Below the pieces are notes generated by a model. That model did no database searches. It had not been told where the DNA came from and saw nothing but the letters and a program-made list of their open reading frames with translations. From Sphaerisporangium siamense (GTDB taxonomy: Bacteria; Actinomycetota; Actinomycetes; Streptosporangiales; Streptosporangiaceae): a stretch of DNA of 64,000 nucleotides. Made by a program: the position numbers and the translations under genes. This document shows, in pieces, positions 16,368-23,716 of the stretch; the stretch's first letter is position 1; every line of letters begins with the position of its first letter. Where the stretch lies: positions 2,728,001-2,792,000 of the forward strand of contig NZ_JACHND010000001.1 of NCBI RefSeq assembly GCF_014205275.1, written 5' to 3'.

Positions 16368-17288
16368 ATGCGTAGCATCTGGAAGGGTGCCATCTCGTTC
16401 GGGCTCGTCACGATCCCTGTGAAGCTCTATTCCGCGACCGAGCAGAAGGATGTGACGTTCCACCAGGTGCACCGCGAGGACGCCGGCCGCATCAAGTACC
16501 GGCGGGTGTGCGCGATCGACGGCCAGGAGGTGACCTACTCCGACATCGCCAAGGGCTACGAGCTGCCCGGTGGCGAGATGGTCGTGCTGACCGACGAGGA
16601 CTTCGCCGAGCTGCCGCTCGGCACCTCGCGGCGCATCGACGTGCTGCAGTTCACCCCGGCCGCGCAGATCGACCCGATCCTGTTCAACAAGTCCTACTAC
16701 CTGGAGCCGGAGAACACCGGCGTGAAGCCGTACGTGCTGCTGCGCGACGCGCTGGAGCGCACCGGCCAGGTGGCCATCGTGAAGATCGCCCTGCGGCAGC
16801 GGGAGTCGCTGGCCACGCTGCGCATCAGGGACGGGGTGTTCGTGCTGGAGACGATGCTGTGGCCCGACGAGGTGCGCGAGCCGGGCTTCGAGTTCCAGGA
16901 CGAGGACGTCGAGGTGCGCCCGCAGGAGCTGCGCATGGCCGAGTCGCTCATCGAGACCATGGCCGGCGACTTCGACCCCTCCGAGTACCGCGACGAGTAC
17001 CGCGAGGCGCTCCAGCAGGTGATCGAGGCCAAGGTCGCGGGCAAGGAGCTCGTGCGGCCCGAGGCGGCCGAGGAGGCCGGGCCCGCCGTCGATCTCATGG
17101 CGGCGCTTCGGGCGAGCGTGGACGCGGCCAAGCGGGAGCGTGAGGGCGCCCGGGAGAAGGCGCCCGCGCGCGGCAAGAAGGCGGCCGGCGGCGAGGAGCG
17201 TGCCGAGAAGGCCGGGGAGGCCGGGGAGAAGGCGGAGAAGGACGGCAAGAAGCAGCCCGCCAAGCGCAGGACGCGTAAGACCGCCTGA
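16368..17288 (+). CDS. ku: Ku protein (bacterial NHEJ)
   Basis: 306 residues. MRSIWKGAISFGLVTIPVKL is the hallmark N-terminus of bacterial Ku. The core (to about residue 255) forms the homodimeric ring that threads onto DNA ends and recruits LigD. The last ~50 residues are a Lys/Ala/Glu-rich tail (GKKAAGG, KKQPAKRRTRKT) of the kind shown in mycobacteria and others to add DNA binding and end bridging. ATG 16368 is preceded by GAGGAGAGG-like purines. A LexA box lies just upstream and the LigD-polymerase gene diverges. A bidirectional terminator follows. Confidence 0.95.
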   Translation: MRSIWKGAISFGLVTIPVKLYSATEQKDVTFHQVHREDAGRIKYRRVCAIDGQEVTYSDIAKGYELPGGEMVVLTDEDFAELPLGTSRRIDVLQFTPAAQIDPILFNKSYYLEPENTGVKPYVLLRDALERTGQVAIVKIALRQRESLATLRIRDGVFVLETMLWPDEVREPGFEFQDEDVEVRPQELRMAESLIETMAGDFDPSEYRDEYREALQQVIEAKVAGKELVRPEAAEEAGPAVDLMAALRASVDAAKREREGAREKAPARGKKAAGGEERAEKAGEAGEKAEKDGKKQPAKRRTRKTA

Positions 17289-17372
17289 CCGAATCGGCGT
17301 CTGAACCGTCCGCCTTTATTCCGCCTTATGGGAAAAGGGGGAAATCGGGGGGCCGGTGAATGCGACAGGAAG

Positions 17373-17399
17373 GCCCCGGAGCGATATCCGCTCCGGGGC
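17373..17399. terminator. Bidirectional terminator between ku and the His-rich gene
   Basis: GCCCCGGAGC (17373-17382) pairs perfectly with GCTCCGGGGC (17390-17399) around a 7-nt loop. It lies between two convergent genes, with pyrimidine-rich flanks on both sides. Confidence 0.7.
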
Positions 17400-17477
17400 T
17401 TCCCGTTTCGAGAACTAAGCGGCCGTGTTCTTCTCCGGGCCGTGCGACCGCCCGGGAAAGCCGCCTAGGTCAGCCGA

Positions 17478-17984
17478 TCACTTGTCGTCGTGGTTGTGGT
17501 GCTTCTTGCCGTGGTGGTGATGGTGGTGCTGCGGGTGCCAGCGGCGGTCGTCCCGCCAGAAGTTGTGGTGCCCGCCGTGGTGGTCGTGGTGACCGATGAT
17601 CGCACGGAAGAAGCGGGCCTCGACGACCTTGAAGAAGCAGTTGCGGTGGCCGCCGCCGTGGCTGCGGTGGTGACGGTGGTGCTTCTTGAAGCCCTTGCCG
17701 CCCCAGTCGCCGTCGTGGTCGCCGTCGTGGTCCCAGCCGCCGTGGTGGCCGTGGTGGCCGTGGTGACCGTGGTGGCACTGGCCGCCGCCGAAGCCGCCGC
17801 CGAAGCCACCGAGGCCGCCCCCGAAGCCACCGAAGCCGCCGTCGAGGCCGTCGAAGCCGAAGTTGGTGCCGATGGCGGTGGACGCGTTGGCGCTGGTGGC
17901 GGTGACGGCACCGAGGCCGGCGAGACCGCCGGTCAGCGCCACCGTGACGGCGAGCGTAGCGGCGTATTTCTTGACGTCGGGCAT
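17478..17984 (-). CDS. Secreted Gly/His-rich protein
   Basis: 168 residues. A signal peptide (LAVTVALTGGLAGLGAV, cleavage likely after TSANA near residue 35) is followed by a Gly/Phe-rich stretch (GGFGGFGGGLGGFGGG). A roughly 95-residue region then carries about 30 histidines (HHGHHGHHGHHGG, HHRHHRSHGGGH, QHHHHHHGKKHHNH). A short non-repetitive core, CFFKVVEARFFRAIIGHH, lies inside, with two Cys in the mature protein. The composition suggests binding of Zn, Ni or Cu at the cell surface, or pH-dependent assembly. No homologue is recognised. ATG 17984 has AAGGGGG 7 nt upstream; longer in-frame extensions lack ribosome sites and signal character. The upstream leader contains a stable hairpin and a dyad. 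Confidence 0.8.
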   Translation of the reverse strand: MPDVKKYAATLAVTVALTGGLAGLGAVTATSANASTAIGTNFGFDGLDGGFGGFGGGLGGFGGGFGGGQCHHGHHGHHGHHGGWDHDGDHDGDWGGKGFKKHHRHHRSHGGGHRNCFFKVVEARFFRAIIGHHDHHGGHHNFWRDDRRWHPQHHHHHHGKKHHNHDDK

Positions 17985-18022
17985 TGCGTTTTCCCCCTTG
18001 ACGCATCGGGTTGCCCAGCGGA

Positions 18023-18051
18023 GGCATTTCCCCTTTATCGAGGGAAATGCC
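18023..18051 (-). promoter_or_regulatory. Leader hairpin of the His-rich gene
   Basis: GGCATTTCCC (18023-18032) pairs with GGGAAATGCC (18042-18051), a perfect 10-bp stem with a 9-nt loop. It lies 38 nt upstream of the ATG at 17984 on the transcript side. An mRNA stabiliser, attenuator or binding site are all possible. Confidence 0.45.
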
Positions 18052-18165
18052 GGGGCGACTCGCTGTGAGTCTTCCCAGTTGTGTTGTTTTCCGAGGAGCA
18101 CGTATGACAAACGGTGATCGCCACCTTTTGGCCGCTACTTAACCTCTCCTTATGTCTTTCAGTTT

Positions 18166-18192
18166 GAAATATCCCGATTTGCCCGATATTTC
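18166..18192. promoter_or_regulatory. Dyad in the His-rich/hydrolase intergenic region
   Basis: GAAATATC (18166-18173) and GATATTTC (18185-18192) are perfect inverted copies with an 11-bp spacer that itself contains CCCGATTT and GCCC. The surrounding 17985-18313 gap (329 bp) is AT-rich and must hold promoters for both flanking genes. No gene is visible in it. Confidence 0.45.
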
Positions 18193-18313
18193 CCGTGATG
18201 CTTGGGCGTCTCCGGGCGTAAGGGCGCCCCCAGACCCGGCGTGGAGGGTGCCGCCAGATGGACGACGGCGGGTTATGGTCAGAACGGAGGGTGAACAGAA
18301 GGGGAGATAGACG

Positions 18314-19279
18314 GTGGAGGACCCGATTCCGCACTGGCCGGGGGAGCTGGTCGACCTCGGCGGCATGACCGTCCACGTCCGGTCCGCCGAGCCCCGGCCG
18401 GGCGCCGCGCCCGCCGAGACCGCCGTGTTCGTCCACGGACTCGCCGGATCGGCGACCAACTGGACCGATCTGATGGGCGAGCTGCGCGACGACGTCAGGG
18501 GATACGCCATCGACCTGCCAGGGTCCGGCTACTCCCCGGCGCATCCGGACGGGGACTACTCGCTGGCCGGGTACGCCGCGGCGGTCACGTCCCTCGTCGA
18601 GCGCCTCGGCGGCCCCGTCCACCTGATCGGCAACTCGCTGGGCGGCGCCGTGTCGGTCAAGGTCGCCGCCACCCGGCCCGACCTGGTCCGCACGCTGACG
18701 CTCATCTCGCCCGCCATGCCCGACCTGCTGCCCCGGTACGGCCCCGCCCGCGTCGTGCTGTCGGCGACCCCCGGCCTCGGCCAGTGGGCGATGGCCTGCC
18801 TGCGCGGGCTGCCCGCCGAGCGCCGCATCCGGGCGACCATGGCCATGTGCTACGCCGACACCGGCCGGGTCCACCCCGCCCGCCTGGAGGACGCGGTCGC
18901 CGAGCAGCGCCGGCGCGACACGCTGCCGTGGGCGGGCTCCGCGCTCATCTACTCGGCCCGTGCCCTGGTCAACGAGTACTTCCGCCGCGGCGAGGACAAT
19001 CTGTGGCGGCTGGCGGCCCGCGTGACCGCGCCCACCCTGGTCGTGCACGGGCGGCACGACCGCCTGGTCGACCCGCGCATGGCCGCGCGCGCCGGCCGCA
19101 CCTTCCCCGACGTCCGGCTCGTGCTGATCCCCGACGCCGGGCACGTCGCGCAGATGGAGTACCCCGCGCTCGTCGCGCGCCACGTCCGCCACCTGGTGCG
19201 GACCAGAAAACCGGACGGAAGCGGCAGATCGGTTGAGATCGCCGATTCGGGAATGGGGCGTGACCGGGTTAGGTTGTGA
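18314..19279 (+). CDS. Alpha/beta hydrolase
   Basis: 321 residues. Catalytic elements: HG-type oxyanion turn VFVHGLAGSATNW, nucleophile GNSLGG (about residues 108-113), acid in VVHGRHDRLVDP and His in IPDAGHVAQME. The cap domain lies between about 130 and 230. It resembles cytoplasmic esterase/epoxide-hydrolase-like proteins. It is found directly upstream of moeZ in several actinobacteria as far as I recall. GTG 18314 has AAGGGGAG 7 nt upstream. The gap to moeZ is 73 bp. Confidence 0.83.
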   Translation: MEDPIPHWPGELVDLGGMTVHVRSAEPRPGAAPAETAVFVHGLAGSATNWTDLMGELRDDVRGYAIDLPGSGYSPAHPDGDYSLAGYAAAVTSLVERLGGPVHLIGNSLGGAVSVKVAATRPDLVRTLTLISPAMPDLLPRYGPARVVLSATPGLGQWAMACLRGLPAERRIRATMAMCYADTGRVHPARLEDAVAEQRRRDTLPWAGSALIYSARALVNEYFRRGEDNLWRLAARVTAPTLVVHGRHDRLVDPRMAARAGRTFPDVRLVLIPDAGHVAQMEYPALVARHVRHLVRTRKPDGSGRSVEIADSGMGRDRVRL

Positions 19280-19352
19280 CAGACGGCGGGGCGCGTAGCC
19301 TGAGGGCAAGCCGCCAATATGGGAAGATCCCCCGAAACGGGAGCGTAGAACT

Positions 19353-20531
19353 GTGTCGTTGCCACCGCTGGTAGAGCCGGCCGACGAGCTGACCGTTGAC
19401 GAGGTGCGCCGCTACTCTCGCCACCTGATCATCCCCGACGTGGGGATGGCCGGGCAGAAGCGGCTCAAGAACGCCAAGGTGCTCTGTGTGGGCGCGGGCG
19501 GCCTCGGCTCACCGGCTCTGATGTACCTCGCCGCGGCCGGGGTCGGAACGCTCGGCATCATCGACTTCGACGTCGTCGACGAGTCGAACCTTCAACGGCA
19601 GATCATCCACGGCCAGTCGGACGTGGGGCGCCTGAAGGCGGAGAGCGCCGCCGCGAGCGTGCGCGAGATCAACCCCTACGTCAACGTCGTGATCCACAAC
19701 GTGGCCCTCACGACCGACAACGTGCTGGACATCTTCGCCGGCTACGACCTGATCGTGGACGGCACCGACAACTTCGCCACGCGGTACATGGTGAACGACG
19801 CGGCCGTCCTGCTCGGCAAGCCCTACGTCTGGGGCTCGATCTACCGCTTCGACGGCCAGGCCAGCGTCTTCTGGGCCGAGCACGGCCCGTGCTACCGCTG
19901 CCTGTACCCCGAGCCCCCGCCGCCCGGCATGGTGCCGTCCTGCGCCGAGGGCGGCGTCCTCGGCGTGCTGTGCGCCTCGATCGGATCGATCCAGGTGAAC
20001 GAGGCGATCAAGCTGCTCACCGGCATCGGCGAGCCGCTCGTCGGGCGTCTCATGATCTACGACGCCCTGGAGATGAAGTACCGCGACGTCAAGGTCCGCA
20101 AGGACCCCGAGTGCCCGCTGTGCGGCAAGAACCCCACGATCACCGAGCTGATCGACTACGAGGCGTTCTGCGGCGCCATCTCCGACGAGGCCCAGCAGGC
20201 CGCGTCCGGCTCCACGATCACCGCGCTGGAGCTGAAGGAGATGCAGGACCGCGGGGAGGACTTCTTCCTCGTCGACGTCCGCGAGCAGAACGAGTACGAG
20301 ATCGTCAGCATCCCGGGCGCGGTGCTGATCCCCAAGGGCGAGTTCCTGCGCGGCACGGCCCTGGAGCAGCTCCCCCACGACAAGAAGATCGTGCTCCACT
20401 GCAAGTCCGGCGCCCGCTCGGCCGAGGCCCTGGCCGTGGTCAAGAACGCGGGCTTCGCCGACGCCGTCCACGTCGGCGGCGGCGTGCTGAGCTGGGTCAA
20501 GACCGTCGACCCTTCTCTTCCGACCTACTGA
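19353..20531 (+). CDS. moeZ: MoeZ adenylyltransferase/sulfurtransferase
   Basis: 392 residues, an E1-like MoeB domain plus C-terminal rhodanese. The ATP-binding glycine loop is GAGGLGSP (about residue 48), the Zn site pairs CYRC and CPLC, and the rhodanese active loop is HCKSGARS with its catalytic Cys near 349. MoeZ adenylates and sulfurates the C-terminus of small ubiquitin-like sulfur carriers (MoaD, ThiS, CysO types) for molybdopterin, thiamine, cysteine or thio-metabolite synthesis. GTG start. A strong terminator follows. Confidence 0.94.
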   Translation: MSLPPLVEPADELTVDEVRRYSRHLIIPDVGMAGQKRLKNAKVLCVGAGGLGSPALMYLAAAGVGTLGIIDFDVVDESNLQRQIIHGQSDVGRLKAESAAASVREINPYVNVVIHNVALTTDNVLDIFAGYDLIVDGTDNFATRYMVNDAAVLLGKPYVWGSIYRFDGQASVFWAEHGPCYRCLYPEPPPPGMVPSCAEGGVLGVLCASIGSIQVNEAIKLLTGIGEPLVGRLMIYDALEMKYRDVKVRKDPECPLCGKNPTITELIDYEAFCGAISDEAQQAASGSTITALELKEMQDRGEDFFLVDVREQNEYEIVSIPGAVLIPKGEFLRGTALEQLPHDKKIVLHCKSGARSAEALAVVKNAGFADAVHVGGGVLSWVKTVDPSLPTY

Positions 20532-20547
20532 CCGGCCCGGCCGGTGT

Positions 20548-20587
20548 CCCGCGGCCCGTTCCTCCTTCCGGAGGGGCGGGCCGCGGG
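20548..20587 (+). terminator. Terminator after moeZ
   Basis: CCCGCGGCCCG (20548-20558) pairs with CGGGCCGCGGG (20577-20587), and an inner CCTCC/GGAGG stem closes a TTCC loop. It begins 16 bp after the moeZ stop. Confidence 0.75.
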
Positions 20588-20645
20588 CGTTCTCTGAGCT
20601 GTCCCTTTAGCGCGAGAACCATCACTTTCCAGGGGAACAAGCTGC

Positions 20646-20669
20646 TCTATCCCCATCTATCCGGATAGA
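20646..20669. promoter_or_regulatory. Candidate operator upstream of the protease cassettes
   Basis: TCTATCCGGATAGA (20656-20669) is a perfect 14-bp palindrome. A third TCTATCC half-site lies at 20646-20652, 10 bp (one helical turn) upstream. The sites end 73 bp before the first gene of the duplicated protease cassettes. Confidence 0.45.
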
Positions 20670-20742
20670 ACGTCGCTTGCCGTGCGGTCCGGCACGTTAA
20701 GGTCGGGCAGGTGAGGGGGAGCGAGCGCGGGAGGCCTGCCAC

Positions 20743-21462
20743 GTGAGCGAGTCGCGCGCCTGGCCCCCGTTCGCGATCATCTCGGCGTTGACGCTGATCT
20801 GCGCCGTCGTCGCCGGCGTCACCGGCGGGGCGGCCGGCGCGGAGCTCACCCGGGGCCCGAGCGCGGCCGAGGTCCGCCAGGCGTCCGCGGAGGAGATGGC
20901 CCGCCGCTGGCGCACCTGGCCCGCGGGCAAGGTCTTCCCCGCGCTGCTGCCGTACATCGCCGAGCAGGGCGGCGAGGAGAAGGCCCGCAGGGTCGGCATC
21001 TCCTCCCGCACCGACTGCGCGGCCGCCGTGGACGTCGCCCTGCGGGCCGCGCTCAGGGCGGCGGGCTGCCGGGCCGTCCTCAGGGCGACCTACCTGGACG
21101 CGCTGCAGGGCGTCGTGGTCACGATCGGCGTCGCCGCCTTCCCCGACCAGGCGTCCGCGCTGGCCGCGAGGACGGCGTTCCCCAAGGCGGGCAGGCCCTC
21201 GCCCGGCCTGCGCGCGCTGGCCTTCCCGCAGACCGTGACCGACCGCTTCACCGCCGCCGCCCGCCAGACCTCCTCGCTGGCGCAGGCCGGGCCCTACCTC
21301 GTGCTCACCACCGCGGGCCAGGTGGACGGCAGGCCCGCGCGCTCGGTGGGCCGGCAGCGCTCCACGATCTTCACGTTCGCCTCCGACCTGGAGGAACGCG
21401 TCCTGACCGCGCTCGCCACGCCCGCCAGGCCGGACTGCGCGGGCAAGGACTGGCAGTGCTGA
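20743..21462 (+). CDS. Membrane-anchored partner protein, cassette copy 1
   Basis: 239 residues. One N-terminal membrane helix (about 10-32, FAIISALTLICAVVAGVTGG) with the rest presumably outside. Clearly paralogous to the protein at 22808-23716. Shared strings include RRWRTWPAGKVFPA versus RRWHTWPADRVFPA, VLRATYLD versus MLRATYVD, FPQTVTDRF versus FPGTVTESF, and GPYLVLTTAG versus GPYIVFTTAG. Cysteine positions are conserved: one pair 15 residues apart and a second at the extreme C-terminus (CAGKDWQC), suggesting two disulfides. No known family recognised. GTG 20743 has GGGAGG 8 nt upstream. The stop codon lies inside the next gene's start (GTGCTGA). Probably a chaperone, inhibitor or scaffold for the coupled protease. 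Confidence 0.82.
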   Translation: MSESRAWPPFAIISALTLICAVVAGVTGGAAGAELTRGPSAAEVRQASAEEMARRWRTWPAGKVFPALLPYIAEQGGEEKARRVGISSRTDCAAAVDVALRAALRAAGCRAVLRATYLDALQGVVVTIGVAAFPDQASALAARTAFPKAGRPSPGLRALAFPQTVTDRFTAAARQTSSLAQAGPYLVLTTAGQVDGRPARSVGRQRSTIFTFASDLEERVLTALATPARPDCAGKDWQC

Positions 21463-22733
21463 CCCCGCGTGCCGCCCGTGATCGCCGCGCGGCGCGGGTC
21501 CTGGCCGTGACCGCCCTGGTCGCCTCGCTCGCCGTCCCCGCCGTCCCGGCGCGGGCCGACCAGGTGCGCGGCAGCCAGGCGCAGGTGCTGCGGACCCTCG
21601 GCCTCGACGCCGCCTGGCGGATCACCCGGGGCGCCGGGGCGAAGGTCGCGGTGCTCGACTCCGGCGTGGACCCCCGCCACCACGACCTGGCCGGGTCGGT
21701 GGTCACCGGCCCGGACCTCACCAAGGGCGCCAACCCGCGCGGCGTCGCCCCGAGCCGCCTGCACGGCACCTACATGGCCTCGCTCATCGCCGGCCACGGG
21801 CACGGGCCGGGCGGCGCCGACGGCGTGATCGGCGTCGCGCCCGCGGCCAAGGTGCTGTCGGTGCGGGTCATCCTGGAGGACGACGAGCCGGGGTTCCGCG
21901 ACTTCAACTCCGAGGCCCGGTTCGAGAACGTCGTCGCGCGCGGCATCCGCTACGCCGTCGACCAGGGCGTGGACGTCATCAACCTCTCTATCAGCAAGGA
22001 CCAGCCGACCCGGCAGGAGCGCGCCGCGATCCGGTACGCGGTGTCCAAGGGCGTGGTGCTGGTCGCGGCGGCGGGGAACGACGGGGCGGGCCGCGTGACC
22101 GGGCCGTACTCCTACCCGGCGTCGCTGCCCGGGGTGATCTCGGTGGCCGCCGCCGACCGGGGCCTGCGCAAGGCGTCGTTCTCCAACCGCAACTCGCTGG
22201 TCCTGGTGGCGGCGCCGGGGGTGGACATCTACGGGGCCGGGCCGGGGGACCAGTACTGGGTGGGGCGCGGGACGTCGCAGGCCACGGCGCTCGTCTCCGG
22301 AGTCGCCGCGCTGATAAAGGCGAAATATCCGCGCATGACCCCGGCACTGGTCACCCAGGCGCTCACCACCGGCGTCGTCCGCCACCCGCCCCAGGGGTAC
22401 GACCCGGGAACCGGCTTCGGCGTGGTCAACGCGGCGCGCGCCCTGGCCGAGGCCGCCCGGCTGTCCCGGCACAAGCACACCGCCGCCGGCCCCGGCGTCC
22501 AGAACCCCGACCTGCCGGTGGGCGCGGGCGGACGGGCCGCCGAGCCCGTCCGGGTCGTGCGCAGGGACTCGCACATGATCGCCGTGTACGGGGGAGTGGC
22601 GGCCGCGGCCGGCGCGCTCGCGTGCACGAGCCTCACCGCGCTGGTGATCCTCGTCCGGCGGGGCAGGCGGCGCCGCCGGCGCGAGGAGGCGTCCCACCCG
22701 CCCGCGCCCTCGTGGGAACGGACGCCGACCTGA
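21456..22733 (+). CDS. Mycosin-like S8 serine protease, cassette copy 1
   Basis: 425 residues. Signal peptide (ARVLAVTALVASLAVPAVPA), subtilisin catalytic domain and a C-terminal membrane helix (IAVYGGVAAAAGALACTSLT) followed by a basic RRGRRRRRR tail: the layout of type VII secretion mycosins. Triad: Asp in VAVLDSGVD (about 67), His in LHGTYMAS (about 103), Ser in GRGTSQATAL (about 273). The oxyanion Asn lies in AAAGNDG. The active site would face outside. No other ESX genes (EccB-E, WXG100) are in the window, so a T7SS role is only an analogy. Overlaps the partner gene by 7 nt. Confidence 0.9.
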   Translation: MLTPRAARDRRAARVLAVTALVASLAVPAVPARADQVRGSQAQVLRTLGLDAAWRITRGAGAKVAVLDSGVDPRHHDLAGSVVTGPDLTKGANPRGVAPSRLHGTYMASLIAGHGHGPGGADGVIGVAPAAKVLSVRVILEDDEPGFRDFNSEARFENVVARGIRYAVDQGVDVINLSISKDQPTRQERAAIRYAVSKGVVLVAAAGNDGAGRVTGPYSYPASLPGVISVAAADRGLRKASFSNRNSLVLVAAPGVDIYGAGPGDQYWVGRGTSQATALVSGVAALIKAKYPRMTPALVTQALTTGVVRHPPQGYDPGTGFGVVNAARALAEAARLSRHKHTAAGPGVQNPDLPVGAGGRAAEPVRVVRRDSHMIAVYGGVAAAAGALACTSLTALVILVRRGRRRRRREEASHPPAPSWERTPT

Positions 22734-22807
22734 CGGAGGCGGGAACACGACAGGTGGCGAAGGCCCATGCGAGACGCCGGAAGCGGGCACCGACGTAGCA
22801 TCGGGGT

Positions 22808-23716
22808 ATGTCGCCTGAAGAGCCACGGGCGCGGCCGGCGCCCTGGCCCCCGCGTGGAAGAGGCGCGTCCTTCGGCGGGCGGCTCTCCTCGGGCGGCGGC
22901 CCCTCCCCGTACGGGCCCGCGCGCCCCTGGGTCGGCTCCCGCACGCGGGCCGCGAGCCTTCAGGCGACGCGGGAACGCGTCGAACTCGAACGCGGAGTCC
23001 GCTTCCGCTCCCTCTTCCTGCTGATCATGGGCACGCTGCTCGTGGTCGCGGCGACCGACGTGCTGCTCGGCGCGGTCGGCGTCCTGCACGAGACCCGGTC
23101 CCGCCCGCTCACGCCCGCCGAGCGCGCCCGGTACGCCGAGGCGGACGTCGCGCGGCGCTGGCACACCTGGCCGGCCGACCGGGTGTTCCCCGCCCAGGTC
23201 GCCTACGTCGGCCTGGCCCGGGTGCGGCAGTACGCCAAGCGGGTCGGCATCGCCGCGGAGGCCCCGTGCGCCTCGGTCGTGGACGGCTCCGTCGGCGCGG
23301 TGCTGCGGCAGCGCGGCTGCCGCACGATGTTGCGGGCCACCTACGTGGACCAGACCGCCGCGTTCGTGGTCACCGTGGGGGTCGCCGTGCTCGCGGACGA
23401 GGACACGCGGGTGCGCGCGGCGGGCGAGCTGCCGGTCGACGACCGGGTGGGCGTGCGCCCGGTGGCCTTCCCCGGAACGGTGACCGAGTCGTTCGGCGCC
23501 GCGCAGCGCCAGCGCACGGGCTGGGTGGGCGCCGGGCCGTACATCGTCTTCACCACCGCCGGGTACGCCGACGGCCGCACCCGCGAGGCGATCGCCCGCG
23601 AAGAGATCACCCACAGCGAGCTGTGGCCGACGGCCCAGTCCATCGCCGGCCACATCGGACGCGGCCTGTCCGCGCCCCCGGAGATCCCCCGCTGCACCCA
23701 GGGGAACGTGTGTTGA
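22808..23716 (+). CDS. Membrane-anchored partner protein, cassette copy 2
   Basis: 302 residues. Paralogue of the 20743 protein with an extra cytoplasmic N-terminus of about 60 Pro/Gly/Arg-rich residues before the membrane helix (SLFLLIMGTLLVVAATDVLL, about 68-88). The external domain keeps the same blocks and cysteines: C near EAPCASVV, C in RGCRTMLR, and a C-terminal pair CTQGNVC. It ends exactly at Cys, as copy 1 does. ATG 22808 has only a weak GGGG upstream, so it may depend on readthrough from the first cassette 74 bp before. Its stop overlaps the next start as GTGTTGA. Confidence 0.82.
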   Translation: MSPEEPRARPAPWPPRGRGASFGGRLSSGGGPSPYGPARPWVGSRTRAASLQATRERVELERGVRFRSLFLLIMGTLLVVAATDVLLGAVGVLHETRSRPLTPAERARYAEADVARRWHTWPADRVFPAQVAYVGLARVRQYAKRVGIAAEAPCASVVDGSVGAVLRQRGCRTMLRATYVDQTAAFVVTVGVAVLADEDTRVRAAGELPVDDRVGVRPVAFPGTVTESFGAAQRQRTGWVGAGPYIVFTTAGYADGRTREAIAREEITHSELWPTAQSIAGHIGRGLSAPPEIPRCTQGNVC

